From Chelativorans sp. (lineage in GTDB: Bacteria; Pseudomonadota; Alphaproteobacteria; Rhizobiales; Rhizobiaceae), in contig NZ_JAPSLH010000003.1 in NCBI RefSeq assembly GCF_031180965.1, positions 177,501-241,500 on the forward strand: a stretch of DNA of 64,000 nucleotides. The letters run 5' to 3'. Within the stretch, counting starts at the first letter, position 1. Every line of letters starts with the position of its first letter. Below are positions 50,496 to 59,481 of this stretch, one piece after another. The notes under the pieces are model-generated. The model saw only the letters and a program-made list of their open reading frames with translations, was not told the origin of the DNA and made no database searches. Position numbers and translations under genes: made by a program.

Positions 50496-52148
50496 TCAGG
50501 CTGTCTCAAGTGCCGCTTGTTCGGGAAGCTTGGCCTCCAGTTCCCTACCTGCTGCCAAGAGACTGTTCGTGTAGGTGTGCGACGGGCGGCGAAAAACGAC
50601 GTCGACCGGGCCCTCCTCGATAATGCGGCCAGCATTGAGCACGATGACGCTTGCGCATATCTCGGAGACGACTGCGAGGTCGTGGCTGATGAAGATCAGG
50701 CTCAAACCGCGCTCCGCCTGGATCTTCTTGAGCAGGTTCAGCACCTGCGCTTGCACTGAAACGTCAAGGGACGAGACGATCTCGTCGCAGATCAGGAGTT
50801 TCGGCGACAAGGCAAGCGCACGTGCGATGGTCAGGCGCTGGCGTTGGCCGCCGGAGAGCTCGCTGGGATAGCGCTCGAGATGCTTGGCCGAAAGGCCCAC
50901 CTCGTCAAGCAGCACCAGCACCTTCGCGCGTCTGTCGCGGCGGGGATAACCGGAAATGGCGAAGGCTTCGCCCACGGCCTGTTCCACCGTCAGCCGCGGA
51001 TTGAGGGCACCATGGGAATCCTGGAATATGTATTGCAATTTCGCGCGCCGGGCGCGGGTCATCCGGGCGGGGTCGGGCAGCGGCGAGCCGTCGAACAGGA
51101 TCGATCCCGAAGACATGTGCACCAGACCCACGAGGGCTTTGCCAATGGTGCTCTTTCCGCTGCCGCTCTCGCCGACAAGCCCGATCGTCCATCGCTGCGG
51201 AACGTCGAAGCTTACCCGGTCGACGGCGACAAAGGGCGGCGCGAACAGGCCGCGGCCGCCATAGGCGACGGAAAGCCCACGCACCGATAGGATGGGTTGC
51301 CCAGCGGCAGGCTTCTCCCCGGCGGCGACGGGCGGCTGAAGACCGGCTGAACGGGGAAGGTCGATGCGCGGCCTGCAGGCGAGCAGGCCGCGGGTGTAGT
51401 CCGTCCGAGGCCGGGAGAGCACGGCGCTCGTCGGCCCCTGCTCCACGACCCGGCCCTTGCGCATGACGATCACGTCATCGGCCATGTCGGCCACAATGCC
51501 AAGATCGTGCGTGATGAGCAGCAGCGCCATCTGGCGGCTTTCCCGCACCCGCCGGATAAGATCGAGAATCTGCGCCTGCACCGTCATGTCCAGTGCCGTC
51601 GTGGGCTCGTCGGCGATGATGAGCTTGGGGTCGCCGGCAAGAGCCATGGCTATGGCCATCCGCTGCTGCTGGCCGCCGGACACTTCGTGCGGATAGCGCC
51701 GGAAGATGCCGGGAATCCCGGCAAGACCAACCTCTTCGAGCAGCATTTCCACGCGCTCGCGGCCGGAATGCCGGGAAAAATCAGGCCCGAGGGCTTCAAG
51801 AATCTGGCTGCCGACCGTCATCAAAGGGTTGAGCGAGGCCCCCGGATCCTGAAAGACGATGCCGATCTGCCGTCCGCGCACCCGGCGCAACTCTTCTTCC
51901 GCAAGCGTGAGAAGATCGCGTCCCATGAACTTCGCCGTGCCGGAGGTGCGCACCTGCGTGCCGGCCGGTGCGAGCCCGACCAGCGACATGGCCGTCATGG
52001 TTTTTCCCGAGCCGGATTCACCGACCAGCGCAAGCGTCTGGCCGGGCTTGACCGCAAAGGTGGCATTCTCCACCGCGCCGACGGTTTCCGTCCGGGCTTG
52101 AATGGTGACCGACAGGTTGTTGACCCAAAGGATCGGCGCTTGCGTCAT
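50496..52148 (-). CDS. fused peptide-type ABC transporter ATPase (DppD-DppF-like)
   Basis: The 550-residue protein holds two complete ABC domains. The first has Walker A GESGSGKT, VFQDPGASLNPLM, VSGGQQQRM, LIIADEPTTALD and LLITHDLGIV. The second has GESGSGKST, IFQDSHGALNPRL, LSGGQRQRL, LICDEIVSSLD (Walker B with I for the usual P) and FISHDLAVV. Fused forms serve many Dpp/Opp importers. The gene overlaps the permease gene upstream by four bases (ATGA), so it is the last gene of the operon. It powers uptake of whatever the binding protein holds. Confidence 0.92.
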   Translation of the reverse strand: MTQAPILWVNNLSVTIQARTETVGAVENATFAVKPGQTLALVGESGSGKTMTAMSLVGLAPAGTQVRTSGTAKFMGRDLLTLAEEELRRVRGRQIGIVFQDPGASLNPLMTVGSQILEALGPDFSRHSGRERVEMLLEEVGLAGIPGIFRRYPHEVSGGQQQRMAIAMALAGDPKLIIADEPTTALDMTVQAQILDLIRRVRESRQMALLLITHDLGIVADMADDVIVMRKGRVVEQGPTSAVLSRPRTDYTRGLLACRPRIDLPRSAGLQPPVAAGEKPAAGQPILSVRGLSVAYGGRGLFAPPFVAVDRVSFDVPQRWTIGLVGESGSGKSTIGKALVGLVHMSSGSILFDGSPLPDPARMTRARRAKLQYIFQDSHGALNPRLTVEQAVGEAFAISGYPRRDRRAKVLVLLDEVGLSAKHLERYPSELSGGQRQRLTIARALALSPKLLICDEIVSSLDVSVQAQVLNLLKKIQAERGLSLIFISHDLAVVSEICASVIVLNAGRIIEEGPVDVVFRRPSHTYTNSLLAAGRELEAKLPEQAALETA

Positions 52149-53074
52149 AGGTTCCTCAATCGCGGGTCGACGAGTTTTTGCACCATGTCCGTGACGAAAT
52201 TTGCCATCACGACCGCAAAGCCGAGCCAGATGATGACTGCCTGAACGACCGGATAGTCGCGGCCCTTGATGGCCTGGAGCGCCAGCGTGCCCAAGCCGGG
52301 CAGGCCGAAGACGATCTCCATCGTAAGCGCGCCTGTTAGGACGCTGGCGAGGATGAGGCCGATGAGGGCAATGACGGTCGTGAGCGCGTTCGGCAGGATG
52401 TGCCTGAGCACGATCCGCACCCGGGCAAGGCCCTTGGCCCGTGCCGTGCGTATGAAATCCGCCGTCTGGATCTCGGTCATGTCCTCATGGAGCATCTTGG
52501 CGATGGTCCCGGCGATGTCGAGCCCGAGAATGAGCGCGGGCACGGCGAAGTTGCCGATGGCTGGGATCCAGCCCAGCCAGACGGCGAAGACGATGACGCA
52601 GAGGATGCCGATCGAAAAGGTCGGGATCGTGATGGACCAGATGGTGATGAACTCGACCAGCGCCACGAAGATCGACCGCGGGAACAGGCAAGCCAGCGTC
52701 GGCAGGCCTATGCCCAGCACGAGGCCGATGCCAAGCGCAGCGGCACCCAATGCAAGAGTCGAGGGGATGACTGTTGCGAGCAGGTCGGCGATTGGGGTCG
52801 AGTACCGCGCGGACATTCCAAGATCGCCGGAGAAGACCATGCCCAGCCAGAGCCAGAACTGATCCAGCCAACCCCTGTTCAGCCCCAGTTCCTCGCGCAT
52901 CGCAGACTGCTGGGAATAGGTGAGCGAGCCTTCGATCCCTTTGAGATCGACGACGTCGCCAGGGATCATGCGGATGACGAAGAAGGTGAAGACCACAATT
53001 CCCGCCGCAATCGCCAGCGAGCGGAGAAGATCGAGGCCGATGGAGCCGAGCAGGCGGACAAGACGCGGGTTCAC
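52145..53074 (-). CDS. peptide-type ABC transporter permease (DppB-like)
   Basis: The 309-residue protein has six transmembrane helices and the EAA loop in TADFIRTARAKGLARVRIVLRHILPNALTTVIAL, which docks the ATPase. FFVIRMIPGDVVDLKGIEG is the DppB-type periplasmic start, and the end TDMVQKLVDPRLRNL is typical. The loop between helices 1 and 2 is shorter than usual. It overlaps both neighbours by four bases, showing tight translational coupling. Confidence 0.92.
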   Translation of the reverse strand: MNPRLVRLLGSIGLDLLRSLAIAAGIVVFTFFVIRMIPGDVVDLKGIEGSLTYSQQSAMREELGLNRGWLDQFWLWLGMVFSGDLGMSARYSTPIADLLATVIPSTLALGAAALGIGLVLGIGLPTLACLFPRSIFVALVEFITIWSITIPTFSIGILCVIVFAVWLGWIPAIGNFAVPALILGLDIAGTIAKMLHEDMTEIQTADFIRTARAKGLARVRIVLRHILPNALTTVIALIGLILASVLTGALTMEIVFGLPGLGTLALQAIKGRDYPVVQAVIIWLGFAVVMANFVTDMVQKLVDPRLRNL

Positions 53075-53928
53075 AGCGCGATCCTCCGGCGGGACGGGTC
53101 GAAGCGCGTCCTGAGTTCATTGCCGATAATGGCGAGGGAGAAGGTCACGAGAGACAAGGCGATGATCGGCGCAAGGACCGCGTGCGGCGCGTCCTCCGTG
53201 TAGGACGTCGCGCTGGCGATCATCCTGCCCCAGGTGGGCGTCTCCGGCGATACACCGAGGCCGAGGAAGCTCAGCACCGATTCCGACACGATGCAGCGCG
53301 GCAGGATGATCGCGAATTGCGTGATCAGCGCACCGGCGACATTGGGCAGAATATGGACGAAGGCGACGCGCAGCCGGCTTGCGCCCAACACCTTCGCGGC
53401 GGATGTGTAAGGCCGGGCTGTCTGCTGCAGATAGGTGGCCCGCGTGATCAGCGCGAAGTTGGGTGCGAAGGAGATGCCGAGCGCCAGGATGACCGATTCC
53501 ACACCCGGCTCGAAGGCGACGATGAAGGCGAGCGCAAAGAGAATGCCGGGCATCGCCCTGATCAGATCCACCAGGCCGAACAGGATGCCTTCGGCGACCT
53601 TGCCGAGCGCCATGGCAAAGAGGCCGACCAGGCCGCCGAGAAAAAGCGCGACCAGGGCGGCGCTCGCGCCGTAAAGCAGGCTGAGCCCCGTGCCCGTCAC
53701 CAGGCGGGAATAGACATCCTGGCCCTGATCGTCCGTGCCGAGGATATGCTCCGCATTCGGCGGCTCGTTCATGCTGGCGCTGAACATGTAGGGGTCGTGC
53801 GTGACGAGCAGAGGACTCGTCACGCTCACGAAGAGGGCGATCGCCACGATGATGATCGCGACATAGGTCAGTCGCGACCAGCGGGGCAGCGAGAGGCCGC
53901 CTGCGCGGGAGATTGAAGCAGCCGACAT
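53071..53928 (-). CDS. peptide-type ABC transporter permease (DppC-like)
   Basis: The 285-residue protein is a DppC-type permease: HILGTDDQGQDVYSRLVTGTGLSLLYG is the hallmark of the N-terminal region, and RATYLQQTARPYTSAAKVLGASRLRVAFVHILPNVAGALI is the EAA loop. Six helices are visible. The end ELRTRFDPSRRRIAL is typical. It overlaps the DppB-like gene by four bases and follows the binding-protein gene by 21 bases. Confidence 0.92.
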   Translation of the reverse strand: MSAASISRAGGLSLPRWSRLTYVAIIIVAIALFVSVTSPLLVTHDPYMFSASMNEPPNAEHILGTDDQGQDVYSRLVTGTGLSLLYGASAALVALFLGGLVGLFAMALGKVAEGILFGLVDLIRAMPGILFALAFIVAFEPGVESVILALGISFAPNFALITRATYLQQTARPYTSAAKVLGASRLRVAFVHILPNVAGALITQFAIILPRCIVSESVLSFLGLGVSPETPTWGRMIASATSYTEDAPHAVLAPIIALSLVTFSLAIIGNELRTRFDPSRRRIAL

Positions 53929-53949
53929 CAGGAGGCCTCCTCGCGAAGG

Positions 53950-55464
53950 TTATTGCTCGATCCAGGTGAAGGCCACGCCGCCATCGGCGCGGTGGGCCGA
54001 CGTGTTGAAGCCGATGGTGAGGCCGTGCACCTCGGGGCGGATGCCGTAGGCGCCGGGGGAATGCCCGAGAACGACCGTGTAGTAATTGTCGAGGACGCGC
54101 CGCCAGGCCTTCAGGTAGAGCGCGCGGCTTTCGTTCTTGTCGACCGTCGAGATGGCCGCCTTGACCAGCGCGTCGAACTCGGGGTCCTGGACACCACCCC
54201 ACAGGCCCGGGTTCGGCCCGTCGCTCATCATCCGCACATAGCGCAGGAAGATGTCGTTGCGCGGCCCGGAGCCGCCGGGAAACACGTCCCAGTCATATTC
54301 CGAAAGCGCCCGCTGGAAGCCGAGGTCGTCGAAGGGCTTGTTGTCCACCTTGAAGCCGAGCTGCCGCAGGATCTGGGCGATGGGAGCCGCGGTGCGGTTG
54401 TTGAGCTCGGAGATCATGTAGATGGTGGTATCGCCGGGATCGACGCCCTCTTCCGCCAGGATGGCCTTGGCGCGTTCGAAATCCGGCTTGGCATGCTTGT
54501 CGTTGGCCGCCAGCCCGGCGTCGAAAAAGAAGTTGCCTTCGGTCACCATCTGGTTGCCCGGCATCCCGTATTCGCCGGCTGCGATCTTCATGATCGCCGC
54601 CTTGTCGATCGCATAGGCAATCGCTTCCCGCACGCGCACGTTGTTGAACGGCGGGCGCGGCTTGCGGTTGTTGAAGGAAAGGAAATTCCAGCTCGTGTCG
54701 CCGCTGAAGTCGATGGCGATGCCATCGGCCTTGAGCGCATCGATCTTGGAGAGCGGGATGTCGGCGGCATGGTAGTCGCCGGCGCGAAGGGCGAGCGAGG
54801 CATCGGCGATCTCGCGCACGTCGAACTCGATCGCATCGACGTAGGGCTTCCCCTCCATCCAATAGTCGGCAAACTTCTGGCCCTTGATGGCGATCTGCGG
54901 CGTCCAGCTGTCGAAGGTGAAGGGGCCGGTACCGATCGGCTGGGTTATGTTGGCGTCCCAGCCGGGCGATTCCGGAGCAAGGATCCATCCTTCGGCAATC
55001 AGGTTGAGGAACGGCGCGAAGGGCGCCCTGAGCTTCACGACAAAGGTCTTTTCGTCTGGCGCCGAGAAGCTCTCGACCTGCTCCATGGCGCTTGTCAGCC
55101 AGCCACCTTTCACCTCGCGCTGGATGCGCTCGAAGTTCTTCCTGACATCTTCGGCGGTCATCACCCGGCCGTTGTGGAATTTCACGCCCTGCCGGATATT
55201 GAAGGTGTAGATAAGCCCGTCGTCCGAGATGGTCCAGCTTTCGGCAAGCAGCCCCTTCGGGCTGCCGTCCTTTGAAATGGTGGTGAGCGTCTCGGCAAAG
55301 ACATGCGGAAGGGAGATCGTGCCGGTGTGCCGGTGGAAGTCGGCCGTATCCAGCGTCCCCCAGTGCAGCTTCAACGTTCCGCCATGCTGCGGCTCCTGGG
55401 CAAAGGCAGGGGTGAAGATCGAAAGGGCGAGTACCGCCGCCAGGGAAAGAAGAGTCCGTCTCAC
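53950..55464 (-). CDS. peptide-type ABC transporter binding protein (SBP family 5)
   Basis: The 504-residue protein has a Sec signal peptide (MRRTLLSLAAVLALSIFTPAFAQ) and the family-5 binding-protein body: GLIYTFNIRQGVKFHNGRVMTAEDVRKNFERI, NFLSFNNRKPRPPFNNVRVREAIAYAIDKAAI and the end AHRADGGVAFTWIEQ. The ligand cannot be read off the sequence. Family 5 binds peptides, but also nickel, opines and other small molecules. It lies between the hydrolase genes and the permeases in the same operon, so a phosphorus-containing ligand is a plausible inference. Confidence 0.92.
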   Translation of the reverse strand: MRRTLLSLAAVLALSIFTPAFAQEPQHGGTLKLHWGTLDTADFHRHTGTISLPHVFAETLTTISKDGSPKGLLAESWTISDDGLIYTFNIRQGVKFHNGRVMTAEDVRKNFERIQREVKGGWLTSAMEQVESFSAPDEKTFVVKLRAPFAPFLNLIAEGWILAPESPGWDANITQPIGTGPFTFDSWTPQIAIKGQKFADYWMEGKPYVDAIEFDVREIADASLALRAGDYHAADIPLSKIDALKADGIAIDFSGDTSWNFLSFNNRKPRPPFNNVRVREAIAYAIDKAAIMKIAAGEYGMPGNQMVTEGNFFFDAGLAANDKHAKPDFERAKAILAEEGVDPGDTTIYMISELNNRTAAPIAQILRQLGFKVDNKPFDDLGFQRALSEYDWDVFPGGSGPRNDIFLRYVRMMSDGPNPGLWGGVQDPEFDALVKAAISTVDKNESRALYLKAWRRVLDNYYTVVLGHSPGAYGIRPEVHGLTIGFNTSAHRADGGVAFTWIEQ

Positions 55465-55479
55465 GCCAGTCTCCTGTTG

Positions 55480-56784
55480 TTAGTTTTGAGGGAGTGCCAG
55501 CCCGTCCATCCCGGACCGCGGCAGGTTAAGAAAGCGAAGGATCGTGGGGGCGATGTCGATCAGCCGGGTGACCCCGTGCTCGACCGTTCCGGGCGCGAAG
55601 CCGCCGCCGTTGATCATCAGGAAGGGGTGCCGTTCGTAGCCGCCAAGGCCGCCATGGCTGCCGAAGCCCGCCGGCTTGCCCGGCTTCTCATCGCTGATGC
55701 AAAGGGTAACTTTGCCGGGCACGCCGTACTCGTTCACATCATCGCTCGCCGCCATGGAAAAGGCGATGGCGAGCCCGTTGCCGGGCTCCTGCCCCAGAAG
55801 GCGCATCTCCTCGCCCGCAAAGACCTGTCCGATCCAGGGCTGCTCGCACAGGAAGGACATGATCGCGGGCAAGCGGGATTTCGCCCGATCGGCCAGGTAG
55901 ACGAGCCCGCCGCTGCCTTGCGGTGCGACGACGACATCGTTGCTGTCCGTTGCATCCTTGAGCCCGGCCTCCACGAGCCGCAGCTTGACGGGAACGTGGT
56001 CCTGCACCGTTTCCTGGCCATGATCGGAGCCGGCGAGGAGCAGAATTTCCTCGCCTTTCGCCCGCAACTTGGAGATGGTGTCCTCGACCATGCCGAAACA
56101 GCGGTCCGCACAGGCGATGCCGTCGAGATGCGTCTGCGAGCCGAGCTTGTCCGCATGCATCGCAGAATCGGGATTGCTCAGCCACAGGACGGCAAGGCGC
56201 GGCTTCCTTTCCAGAAGAACCGTTTCGCAGAACCAGGACGCGAGCACTTCGTCGCCCCGGTAGTCGTGGCTGACGACGGGCGCCTGGTCCGGACCCAACA
56301 CCTTGCCGCCCGGACCGTAGGATCCGGCGCGGTGCACCACATGGCCGAAATGATCGGGATCCTGGAAATAAGCCGCACCCGGCGAGACATTCGAGGCGAT
56401 GATGGCGCCGCCATAGGGGGCGAGCCGTTCGGCGAGTGTCGGCACGCGCAAGGTGCGTCCGAAGGCGTTTCGCAGCTTTGACACGAATGCGGGGTCGCCC
56501 ACGTCATGGACCCGGAAGCCATCGCCGTCCGGCAGCCCCATCATGTTGCCGTGCAGCCCGTGGGTTGCCGGCCAGCAGCCCGTGGCGATCGAGGCGGAGC
56601 TTGCGCGCGTGGCGGAGGGAAAGATCGCGCGATGGTTGGTGAAGCTGCGCGACCGCGCAGCAAAATCCGCGATCCTCGGGCAGGTGTCCGGCCGGACGAA
56701 ATCGGCCCGATGACCGTCGCAGATGACAAGAACGGCACGGCCCATGCTCGATGGGTCGCGCGCCGCGCCGGGCAGCTCGTTCAT
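55480..56784 (-). CDS. alkaline-phosphatase-superfamily hydrolase (nucleotide pyrophosphatase-like)
   Basis: The 434-residue protein carries the superfamily's metal and nucleophile sites: Asp in VICDGHRAD, a Thr/Ser nucleophile in FPSATRASSASIATGCWPATHGLHGN, Asp/His in SNPDSAMHADKLG, Asp-His in LAGSDHGQE and His in FGSHGGLGGYERHPF. It is thus a phosphodiesterase, phosphomonoesterase or sulphatase-like enzyme; the nucleotide pyrophosphatase group fits the first motifs best. There is no signal peptide. The ATG overlaps the stop of phnA (ATGA). A later ATG (residue 14) is less likely because of the coupling. Confidence 0.85.
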   Translation of the reverse strand: MNELPGAARDPSSMGRAVLVICDGHRADFVRPDTCPRIADFAARSRSFTNHRAIFPSATRASSASIATGCWPATHGLHGNMMGLPDGDGFRVHDVGDPAFVSKLRNAFGRTLRVPTLAERLAPYGGAIIASNVSPGAAYFQDPDHFGHVVHRAGSYGPGGKVLGPDQAPVVSHDYRGDEVLASWFCETVLLERKPRLAVLWLSNPDSAMHADKLGSQTHLDGIACADRCFGMVEDTISKLRAKGEEILLLAGSDHGQETVQDHVPVKLRLVEAGLKDATDSNDVVVAPQGSGGLVYLADRAKSRLPAIMSFLCEQPWIGQVFAGEEMRLLGQEPGNGLAIAFSMAASDDVNEYGVPGKVTLCISDEKPGKPAGFGSHGGLGGYERHPFLMINGGGFAPGTVEHGVTRLIDIAPTILRFLNLPRSGMDGLALPQN

Positions 56785-58037
56785 GGGATCACTCCATTGA
56801 GGGCAAAGTCGAAGATGTCGAAGTTGCGCAACCCGTTCTGCGCGCGCTCCGCGTAGGCTCGCTCAACGGGATGGGAGAGGATGAACGGAACCAGCTGTTC
56901 CGCCGTGCCTCCATGGGACCGCAATGGTGTGCCGGCCAGTTGCGAAAGGTCATGCTCGTCGGCACGGGCGCCGAGCGCGAAGCCCGGTGCGGCGATGACG
57001 ACCAGGTCGCCCTCGCCCTTGGCCGGAAGCTCGTATCGCGCGCAGGCCTCGGGGCCCGTCAGGACAAGCTCGACGCCTTCAAGTGCGGCCACATGGTCAC
57101 GGACGTCATCGAGCGCGAGCGCAGGATCCCGCAGATACACCCGGACGAAGCCGCCCAGCGAGGCGTGGTGGCGGGTGAATGGGTCGGTGATCGGGCAGAT
57201 GACGCGGGCAGTCCCCTCGCCGAAGCGGGCCTCAATCTCGTCCTGGACGTAAACGACCCGCGCCGAGCCGTCCGGTCGGGCCATATCGCTCATGCCGTGG
57301 TCCGCCGTGATGCCGATGATCGCCCCTTGCGCCGCCATTGCCCCAAGCCGCCGGTCGACAGCCTGCATGAAAGCGGTCGCTTGCGGCTCATCCGGCGCGT
57401 GCTTGTGCTGGATATAGTCGGACAGAGACAGGTAGATGACATCCGCCGCCCGGTTGTTGAGCAGCGCAACTCCCGCATCGAGCACGAACAGGGAAAGGTC
57501 GGCCGAGTATTTTTCGGGAAGGCTCCCCTGCCCGATTTCGCCGATCACATCCCGCGCATGTTCCGGAGATTCCGCCGAGCAGGCGATGCCGTCCAGCCCG
57601 CGGGCGAGCGCCCTCAGAAGCTTATCCTTGGCGGTCACCACCGCGGCCTTGACCCCCGCCTCCGCAAGCCGCGCCAGGATCGTGTCGGCCTGCATCAGGT
57701 GCCCGTCGAGCACCATAACCTCGCGCCCGGTCTGCCGGTCGAGATAGTAGTTTCCGGCAACGCCGGTGACCGACGGGGGCGCTCCGCAGACGATGGCGAC
57801 ATTGTTCGGATTGGTGAAGGTGGGAATGGCGGCATGGGCCAAGCGGTAGAAGCCGCTGCGCATGAAACCCGACAGAACAGGTATGGCGCGCCTTTCTTCC
57901 GCGGCGCGCAGGTAGGCGGGATCGCATCCGTCCAGGCAGATGACCACGACCGGGCACTTGGGCGCGGCGTAGGCGCGGCCGTTGATCATCAGCGGCCACG
58001 ACGCAGGCTCGTCGGCCGCCAAAGGCGAGTTTTTCAT
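56781..58037 (-). CDS. phnA: phosphonoacetate hydrolase-like enzyme
   Basis: The 418-residue protein matches phosphonoacetate hydrolase, which splits the C-P bond of phosphonoacetate to acetate and phosphate with two zinc ions. Visible are Asp36 in VVVICLDGCDPAYL, the nucleophile Thr in IPTFTNPNNVAIVCGAPPSVTG, LSLSDYIQHKHAPDE, GITADHGMSD, ARVICPITDPFTRHHASLGGF and the His in LRSHGGTAEQLVPFI. All catalytic positions of the alkaline phosphatase fold are present. The gene is first in its operon and divergent from a LysR regulator, as phnA is from phnR in Pseudomonas. It is cytoplasmic. Confidence 0.88.
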   Translation of the reverse strand: MKNSPLAADEPASWPLMINGRAYAAPKCPVVVICLDGCDPAYLRAAEERRAIPVLSGFMRSGFYRLAHAAIPTFTNPNNVAIVCGAPPSVTGVAGNYYLDRQTGREVMVLDGHLMQADTILARLAEAGVKAAVVTAKDKLLRALARGLDGIACSAESPEHARDVIGEIGQGSLPEKYSADLSLFVLDAGVALLNNRAADVIYLSLSDYIQHKHAPDEPQATAFMQAVDRRLGAMAAQGAIIGITADHGMSDMARPDGSARVVYVQDEIEARFGEGTARVICPITDPFTRHHASLGGFVRVYLRDPALALDDVRDHVAALEGVELVLTGPEACARYELPAKGEGDLVVIAAPGFALGARADEHDLSQLAGTPLRSHGGTAEQLVPFILSHPVERAYAERAQNGLRNFDIFDFALNGVIP

Positions 58038-58058
58038 ACGGGTGTCACCTTGATGGGA

Positions 58059-58106
58059 TATTCTTTGCGGCTGGCTTGCGAAGCTGTATTCTCAAGTAAA
58101 TATTCT
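58059..58106. promoter_or_regulatory. AT-rich divergent promoter region with TATTCT repeats
   Basis: TATTCT occurs at 58059-58064, 58087-58092 and 58101-58106 in the 132-base gap between phnA and the LysR gene. LysR regulators bind such divergent gaps through T-N11-A sites, but no clear one could be fixed by eye. The repeats may be part of the binding region. Confidence 0.3.
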
Positions 58107-58169
58107 ATGCCTTTGCAATCTAATGTAAATGGAAATTAAGGAACCTCACTGTGAGAATGAGTAACACTG

Positions 58170-59123
58170 ATGAGAAAACTCCCACCCTTGAAAGCTCTTG
58201 TGGCATTTGAGAGCGTCGTTCGACACAGAAGTGTCACAAAAGCTGCAGAAGAGCTGAACGTCACACACGGCGCGGTCAGCAAGCAGCTCGCGAGTCTTGA
58301 AGACTGGGTTGGACGGCCCTTGTTCTCGAGCAACCGCCGGCAAATGGAGCCCACGGAGCATGCAATCCTCCTTGCCGGCGCCGCGGAGGAAGCCTGGAAG
58401 CTGATAGAAGAGGCCGTCGGCAAGGTTCGGGAGCAGGACGACGCGGTCGTCGTGCGGGTCCTGGCTCCTTCCACGTTCGCGATGCGCTGGCTGATCCCGC
58501 GTCTCTGGAGTTTTGCGGCGGCGCATGAAAAGATCCGGGTGCAGTTGCGCCAGACTCATAGTCTGGAGAACTGGCAGGAAATTCCGTTCGATGTGGCAAT
58601 CCGCACCGAGAATGACCTGCCTGATCACTTGCGGGCAACGCCGATCCTTCGCGACCGGCTGACGCTGGCGATCGCCCCCGGTGCCGCAGAGAGCGCTGCC
58701 ATCCGCAAGCCCGCTGACCTCCGCGGCTGCCGCCTGTTGCGGGCGGCCACCCGCCCCGGCGAACTCGAGGCATGGCTGCAGGCGGCGGGCTTGCCGCAAA
58801 GCATGGCCACGCAAGCAACCACCCTGCCGCATTTCTACCTGGCGCTGGAAGCGGCGCTATCCGGGGCCGGCGCCCTCGTGTGCCCCCTGCGTACCGTCAG
58901 CGATCTCTTCAGCAAGTCGGAACTCAAGGAGCCCTTTCCGCAGCTTCGAATTCCCGGACCTGTTTATACGGCAGTCCATGATCCCGCCTGCGCCCAAGCA
59001 GACGGTGCGGAAATGTTCGTGAGATGGCTGGCGCGCCTCGATGACGAGGCAGCGATGCCGTCCCCCGGGCTCGTTGGTCCAGCACGGCCTCCGCTGACGC
59101 TCTCGGCATTCCGGCCGGCATAA
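58170..59123 (+). CDS. LysR-family regulator (GcvA-like), divergent from phnA
   Basis: The 317-residue protein has the LysR N-terminal helix-turn-helix: MRKLPPLKALVAFESVVRHRSVTKAAEELNVTHGAVSKQLASLEDWVGRPLF, the typical GcvA-subgroup opening. The effector-binding domain runs from about residue 93 (VVVRVLAPSTFAMRWLIPRLWSF) to the end, with some proline-rich extra tail. Divergence from phnA and its operon suggests it responds to a phosphonate or related effector, as PhnR does in Pseudomonas. The effector is unknown. Confidence 0.9.
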   Translation: MRKLPPLKALVAFESVVRHRSVTKAAEELNVTHGAVSKQLASLEDWVGRPLFSSNRRQMEPTEHAILLAGAAEEAWKLIEEAVGKVREQDDAVVVRVLAPSTFAMRWLIPRLWSFAAAHEKIRVQLRQTHSLENWQEIPFDVAIRTENDLPDHLRATPILRDRLTLAIAPGAAESAAIRKPADLRGCRLLRAATRPGELEAWLQAAGLPQSMATQATTLPHFYLALEAALSGAGALVCPLRTVSDLFSKSELKEPFPQLRIPGPVYTAVHDPACAQADGAEMFVRWLARLDDEAAMPSPGLVGPARPPLTLSAFRPA

Positions 59124-59481
59124 AGACAATGCTGTACTGGCTGGGTCAAACTCCATCAGAACAACCTCGACAACGGCGGTCCGCTTCCAGCCTCAGCCAC
59201 GTAATTCCAAGCATGCATTGCAACCGCGGACGGATTGAACGCTTACTGCGCTGGCGAGCGTGGCTGCACTTCCGCCGAACATTCCCATCATCCCTTGCTC
59301 AGCGCCTTTGATTTGTTTGGATACTGGTCGGTCCGCGATCCAGTTGCGGCAGGTTGACAGTCTGCTATCTTTGTCGCGAAGCTAAAAGCTGCCAGACCGC
59401 TTCCGGCCCCATCCTTGCCGTTCAACACATATCAGGTCGCAGGATGACCGACATGCCTTTCGGCGCAAGCTGATTGGGTGA
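59124..59481. other. 358-base gap after the LysR gene
   Basis: Frames on both strands are short and give no recognisable product. It separates the LysR gene from the C-terminal end of the relaxase gene, which is convergent. A clear terminator was not found. It may mark a junction between the phosphonate operon and the relaxase block. Confidence 0.4.

Noticed and set aside
53953..55275. A 440-codon plus-strand frame opposite the binding-protein gene
   Set aside because: No ribosome site or family motif; the opposite strand has a signal peptide and full SBP family 5 features.
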